Both the position numbers and the translations under genes were made by a program. From the NCBI GenBank assembly GCA_022842255.1, contig JALHPW010000057.1:1-9475 (forward strand): a stretch of DNA of 9,475 nucleotides. Reading direction: 5' to 3'. Positions within the stretch are counted from its first letter, which is position 1; each line of letters opens with the position of its first letter. The notes below the pieces were generated by a model that saw only the letters and a program-made list of their open reading frames with translations, had not been told where the DNA came from and ran no database searches. Of this stretch, positions 6,228 through 9,475 are shown piece after piece. Source of the DNA: Saprospiraceae bacterium (lineage in GTDB: Bacteria; Bacteroidota; Bacteroidia; Chitinophagales; Saprospiraceae).

Positions 6228-7796
6228 ATGCAACGAATGAAATCTTTATTAACCTGCTTTACTTGCTGTTTTTTTACAGTTTATATGAACGCTCAACCCA
6301 GCATCGAATGGCAAAAATGTTTTGGGGGTACTAAAAGTGAAAACTCAGGTGCCCTAGTCGAAACAGGGGATGGGGGATACATAGCCGGCGGAATTGCCTA
6401 CTCCTCAAATGGAGATGTGTCTGGGGTTCACGGAGACCGTGATGTTTGGCTGATAAAATTTGATAGTGTAGGAAATTTGATTTGGCAGCGTGCTTATGGT
6501 GGCAGCCTTACAGAGGATTTCATATCCATAGTTAAAACAAGCGATGGTGGATATATTATTGTAGGTTCCACATGGTCAAACGACGGAGATGTTTCTGGCT
6601 TTCACGGTGGCCAAGGAGCCGATATTTGGGTACTGAAAATTGATCAGGATGGGGATATTGAGTGGCAAAGGGCCTTGGGTGGCACATTATGGGATATGGG
6701 TAATAGGGTAGTTGAAACAAGTGATGGGGGTTTTTTAATCGGGGGGAGCGCACGTTCGGGCGATGGGGATGTAAGTGAAAATTATTCGGTAGGGAAGGAG
6801 GACATCTGGCTTGTAAAGCTAGATGGCTTGGGGAACCTGGAATGGGATGTTTCACTGGGGGGAACAAATATTGATATTTTAATCCATTTGATAAAAACCA
6901 AAGATGGTGGGTATATATTATCAGGAAGTACCAACTCCAATAATATGGATGTGGTAGGCCAACATGGGGATTGGGATATTTGGGTGGTCAAATTAGATAG
7001 TTTGTGTGGCATCGAATGGTCAAAAACCTACGGTGGAAGCAGCTATGATATCAGTGGAAAAATACTTGAAACGAGTGATGGTGGATACCTTTTTAATGGC
7101 ACTGCCTATTCCAACAATTACGATGTCACGGGCAACCACGTGAATGGCGATGCCTGGGTTGTGAAAACGAATGCGCTGGGGGCTATTCAATGGCAAAATG
7201 CGCTAGGGGGCAGCAGTTCAGACGCTGCATGGCAGTCGTACGAGACAGAGTCTGGCAATTTCATTGTGCTGGCAAATGCGGTATCTATCGATGGCGATGT
7301 GACAGGGCAGCATGGTGGAGGGGATGTTTGGCTTATTCAATTAAGCGAAGCGGGTAATCTGAAATGGCAAAAAACCTACGGCGGTTTTCAGTCGGATTAT
7401 GGAGCAGAATTTCTTCCAACCAGTGATGGAGGCTTTCTTTTGACAGGTGGAACAGAATCAAACGATGCTGATGTTTCGGGTAATCATGGAAGCCAGGATT
7501 TTTGGGTGCTCAAATTTGCCCAAAATTCCATAGGCGTAGAAGACTTATCCTCCAGTCCAGGTTCTTTAGAGATTTCCCCTAATCCGGCTAAGCACTCCAT
7601 TTTTCTTCAATTGCCCGAAAAAGAGACATCTGTTCGGGTTCAAGTATACGACTTAATGGGCAGGCTCATCCATGTTTACCCCACAGCCATTGAAGGCAGT
7701 ATCGATATATCCTCCTTGGCCGGTGGCCCATACCAGGTAGTGGCAACCTCAGCCTCTGGCAAAACCTTTACGAATCTGCTTTGGAAGCAACCTTGA
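6228..7796 (+). CDS. Secreted seven-repeat beta-propeller protein with T9SS type A sorting domain, 522 aa
   Basis: Residues 1-22 are a signal peptide, probably cut near NAQ; ATG at 6237 is an equally possible start. Residues 26 to about 434 are seven consecutive repeats of about 58 residues, each with the pattern W-x3-(Y/L/F)GG, then T-x-DGG(Y/F), then DV-x-G-x-HG-x-xD-x-WV-x-K. This suggests a closed seven-bladed propeller. Repeat 6 is degenerate (ESGNF replaces SDGGY), and repeat 3 replaces the GNHG segment with SENYSVGKED. Residues 447-522 are a T9SS type A sorting domain with SPNP, VQVYDLMGRLI, LAGGPYQVVAT and final KQP. This repeat type is common in large secreted Bacteroidota proteins. 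An enzymatic role is not evident, as no catalytic motif is seen. Adhesion or carbohydrate or protein binding at the surface is likely but inferred. It converges on FnB across a 76-base gap. Confidence 0.88.
   Translation: MQRMKSLLTCFTCCFFTVYMNAQPSIEWQKCFGGTKSENSGALVETGDGGYIAGGIAYSSNGDVSGVHGDRDVWLIKFDSVGNLIWQRAYGGSLTEDFISIVKTSDGGYIIVGSTWSNDGDVSGFHGGQGADIWVLKIDQDGDIEWQRALGGTLWDMGNRVVETSDGGFLIGGSARSGDGDVSENYSVGKEDIWLVKLDGLGNLEWDVSLGGTNIDILIHLIKTKDGGYILSGSTNSNNMDVVGQHGDWDIWVVKLDSLCGIEWSKTYGGSSYDISGKILETSDGGYLFNGTAYSNNYDVTGNHVNGDAWVVKTNALGAIQWQNALGGSSSDAAWQSYETESGNFIVLANAVSIDGDVTGQHGGGDVWLIQLSEAGNLKWQKTYGGFQSDYGAEFLPTSDGGFLLTGGTESNDADVSGNHGSQDFWVLKFAQNSIGVEDLSSSPGSLEISPNPAKHSIFLQLPEKETSVRVQVYDLMGRLIHVYPTAIEGSIDISSLAGGPYQVVATSASGKTFTNLLWKQP
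6303..7529 (+). repeat. Seven tandem propeller repeats within the secreted protein
   Basis: Repeats begin at the residue motifs IEWQKCFGG, LIWQRAYGG, IEWQRALGG, LEWDVSLGG, IEWSKTYGG, IQWQNALGG and LKWQKTYGG, about 174 bases each. The similarity is clear in protein but diluted in DNA, so this is an old amplification rather than a recent tandem duplication. Confidence 0.85.
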
Positions 7797-7812
7797 GTAT
7801 CCACCCATCATT

Positions 7813-7846
7813 AAAAAAACCACGACCTCGAAAATCGAAGCCGTGG
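7813..7846 (-). terminator. Intrinsic terminator after FnB in the convergent gap
   Basis: CCACGACCTCGA (7820-7831) and TCGAAGCCGTGG (7835-7846) pair at 10 of 12 positions around an AAA loop. On the minus strand the hairpin is followed by seven T (complement of 7813-7819). It lies 26 bases past the FnB stop. On the plus strand there is no T-run, so it probably serves FnB mainly. Confidence 0.75.
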
Positions 7847-7872
7847 CCCAAGCGTGGATATTTCAATGATTC

Positions 7873-9018
7873 TTACTCAGATTTGATGACCTTCAAAGTC
7901 TGTACTTCCCCGTCTGCTTCAATGCGCAGGAAGTAGAAGCCAGGGGAAAGATGGCTGGTGGCAAGCTCATACTGCCCCGCGCCCTCGGCGAATGGCTGGT
8001 CCAACACCAGTTGACCATTCAGGTTGAAAAGCTGCATGCGCACGTTTTCAGCGGTTTGATTGGCCAGGAACACCTCCAGGGTTTCGGTAAATGGGTTGGG
8101 TGAGGTGGTGGCGGGGTGATTGGTTGCCGAACTGTTCGTTCCTGCCCGGATACCATCGAAGCTTGCGCCTGGGTCTACTTGGTAGCCGGAGGCCGGGACT
8201 TCTCTAGTGATTTCGCACCCCGATATCAGGTCGCATTCTAATGTCAGGGTAGGGGACAATTGGGCATCGGTTTCAATTTTTAAAATAGCGATTATCCCAA
8301 GTTGGTCGGTCTCTACATAAATCCTAGTGGAACTACATTTGGTCTCTGGCGCAATTGGAGTATTCGCCTCAGGATCACAATGAAATTTAATGGTTTGGCC
8401 TGCATTGCTTTCTCGGGTCGAGAATTTGATTCTGAGCCTGTTGTTAAGAATGTATTGCTGAATCCCAAAGCGCCGTGAAATGCCCGATTGGTCGAGGGTC
8501 ACCATGAAATCAGAAACGGCATCCCCTGAGAAGGAACAAGAGCTTTCCACACTCACTAATGGGCAGTCAGGTACGGTGCTACTTGGGGCTTGATAACCTT
8601 GAACTATCAGGTCCAAAATAAGGGTAGTATAGGTCAATACCTCATTAAGTTCGCTATCCCCACCATTTTCGCAGCGGCAATTGATGTACGATTTGTACTC
8701 CACCCCGCTTTCAAGCCCATTGATTGTGGCAAAAGGTTGGTCTTGTGAGCGATAGGTGGTATTGACCAGCAGGTTGTCGCTGGTCCGGTAAGTCCGGATT
8801 CGATACCCACCAGCGGCGTTTGGCTGATAATTCCAGGCCAGTTTTGCACTGGTGGCACCCAACTGCTCCATATGGAAATTGGTGGGGGCTGGAATGTTGC
8901 AGGCAAATTCGGTTTGGGTGGGGATGGAAGATGGTTTTGAAGGTTGGGGGAAGTTGTTTGCCTGTAAAAAGGTGCTTGCCAAGAGGCAAAAAACGAAAAT
9001 GAGACCCTTTGTTTGCAT
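7873..9018 (-). CDS. FnB: secreted fibronectin type III protein with T9SS type A sorting domain, 381 aa
   Basis: Residues 1-20 are a signal peptide (MQTKGLIFVFCLLASTFLQA). Residues about 41-132 are a fibronectin type III domain: CNIPAPTNFHMEQLGATSAK, GYRIRTYRT and VEYKSYINCRCENGG. It has the same start (C-x-x-PAP) and end (YTT) as the domain of FnA. Residues about 135-300 form a Cys-containing middle with no domain I recognise and no obvious similarity to the middle of FnA. Residues 304-381 are a T9SS type A sorting domain with SPNPF, MQLFNLNGQLVL, LSPGFYFLRIEA and final KVIKSE. The frame extends to 9120, but ATG at 9018 gives the signal peptide, and the upstream part would overlap the promoter region. 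It is divergent from HelB with a 94-base gap, mirroring HelA-FnA. The target is unknown. Confidence 0.87.
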   Translation of the reverse strand: MQTKGLIFVFCLLASTFLQANNFPQPSKPSSIPTQTEFACNIPAPTNFHMEQLGATSAKLAWNYQPNAAGGYRIRTYRTSDNLLVNTTYRSQDQPFATINGLESGVEYKSYINCRCENGGDSELNEVLTYTTLILDLIVQGYQAPSSTVPDCPLVSVESSCSFSGDAVSDFMVTLDQSGISRRFGIQQYILNNRLRIKFSTRESNAGQTIKFHCDPEANTPIAPETKCSSTRIYVETDQLGIIAILKIETDAQLSPTLTLECDLISGCEITREVPASGYQVDPGASFDGIRAGTNSSATNHPATTSPNPFTETLEVFLANQTAENVRMQLFNLNGQLVLDQPFAEGAGQYELATSHLSPGFYFLRIEADGEVQTLKVIKSE

Positions 9019-9047
9019 AAAAATTGTGTTTATTTTTAAAACTGGTG

Positions 9048-9055
9048 CAAACATA
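9048..9055 (-). promoter_or_regulatory. Candidate -7 box for FnB
   Basis: On the minus strand these bases read TATGTTTG, an exact TAnnTTTG match, giving a leader of about 25 bases before ATG 9018. No good TTG/TTTG lies 17-23 bases upstream; a T-run (complement of 9071-9077) is the nearest candidate. Weak. Confidence 0.35.
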
Positions 9056-9064
9056 CGGGCAGGA

Positions 9065-9103
9065 GGTTTGAAAAAAATAGTACAATTTTGCCCCTCCATT
9101 CCG
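9065..9103 (+). promoter_or_regulatory. Upstream element of HelB shared with the HelA upstream region
   Basis: GGTTTG (9065-9070), 10 bases, TACAATTT (9081-9088), then CCCTCCATTCCG (9092-9103), ending 9 bases before the HelB start. The first two words and their gap are identical upstream of HelA (2614-2637 on the minus strand), and the third has one base more than its counterpart. It may be a variant promoter or an operator common to the two modules. Confidence 0.4.
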
Positions 9104-9112
9104 CATGTTAAT

Positions 9113-9475
9113 ATGACCAATACTTATTTGCTGGAGATTATCCGTGCATTGAACCCCAAGCTGCGGGCAGAGATGGGGCTATTTCTTGAATCACCCTTGT
9201 ACAATGATGGAGGGAATGCGGAGGAGTTAAAAACCTTGTACAAGGTCATCCTGGAAGCAGCTCCGGAATTTTTGGAGGAAAAACTTGTCAAGGAAAGGGT
9301 ATATACCTTGGTGTACCCTGAATCTAAATTTGTGCAGGGGAAGCTGGAAAAATTAATGGTGGAGCTGAACAAGTTGCTTCGCACTTTTTTGTTGAGCAAA
9401 CGCTATTTGAAAGAGCAAAATGAAGCGCAGTTACAAATCGATTGGCTGGCCTGGCTTCGGGAAGAAGGCCTATCA
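9113..9475 (+). CDS. HelB: helical protein of unknown function, paralogue of HelA, N-terminal 121 aa
   Basis: It is cut by the window edge. The start MTNTYLLEIIRALN aligns with the preferred start of HelA. Shared positions are LLE, LN, LFL-x-SP-x-(F/Y)N (LFLESPLYN here, LFLQSPYFN in HelA), NA-x-EL-x-x-LY and a later helix with LLRTFLLSK against LVKRFLAQS. It is entirely helical as far as visible, with no signal peptide, so probably cytoplasmic. If it resembles HelA, about 360 residues lie outside. An ATG at 9104 runs into a stop after three codons, so 9113 is the start. It is divergent from FnB, reproducing the HelA-FnA arrangement. No named family recognised. Confidence 0.78.
   Translation, partial: MTNTYLLEIIRALNPKLRAEMGLFLESPLYNDGGNAEELKTLYKVILEAAPEFLEEKLVKERVYTLVYPESKFVQGKLEKLMVELNKLLRTFLLSKRYLKEQNEAQLQIDWLAWLREEGLS

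Noticed and set aside
9048..9070. Inverted repeat CAAAC / GTTTG in the FnB-HelB gap
   Set aside because: Only five paired bases with a 13-base loop, and both arms fall in other candidate elements; expected by chance.
9019..9120. 34-codon N-terminal extension of FnB
   Set aside because: It would bury the signal peptide inside the protein and overlap the HelB start and the shared upstream element.
1..9475. Phage, transposon, CRISPR or defence-type system
   Set aside because: No transposase, integrase, terminal repeats, direct-repeat array or nuclease/ATPase motifs are visible in any of the coding frames.

Overview
The window looks like chromosomal DNA of a Bacteroidota bacterium, most likely of the Saprospiraceae / Haliscomenobacter-Lewinella type. 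The main evidence is three proteins (2681-3922, 6228-7796 and 7873-9018, minus) that combine a signal peptide with a C-terminal type IX secretion (T9SS) type A sorting domain carrying the SPNP motif. That secretion system is confined to this phylum. Promoter-like TTG / TAnnTTTG boxes and A/T-rich leaders without Shine-Dalgarno sequences agree with this. The genus is inferred, not demonstrated.

Layout. 1-892 (minus) is the N-terminal part of a membrane-anchored M23 family cell-wall peptidase whose catalytic part lies outside the window. 1073-2527 (minus) encodes a 484-residue all-helical protein of unknown function (HelA). Divergent from it, 2681-3922 (plus) encodes a secreted fibronectin type III protein with a T9SS signal (FnA), closed by a strong terminator. 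Next, 4174-5124 and 5185-6132 (plus) are tandem paralogous lipoproteins with propeller-like sequence, followed by a hairpin. 6228-7796 (plus) encodes a secreted seven-repeat, probably seven-bladed beta-propeller with a T9SS signal. It converges on 7873-9018 (minus), a second fibronectin type III / T9SS protein (FnB). Divergent from FnB, a second helical protein (HelB) starts at 9113 and runs off the right edge.

The most notable structure is that the helical / FnIII-T9SS divergent pair occurs twice, at both ends of the window and in inverted orientation, around the lipoproteins and the propeller. HelA and HelB share an obvious N-terminal motif. FnA and FnB share their FnIII start and sorting domain but have dissimilar middles. 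The two divergent intergenic regions also share short elements with identical internal spacing. I infer a duplicated two-gene module, a cytoplasmic helical protein plus an exported surface protein, embedded in a small surface-protein island. Its function is unknown. No mobile element, RNA gene or CRISPR array was seen.
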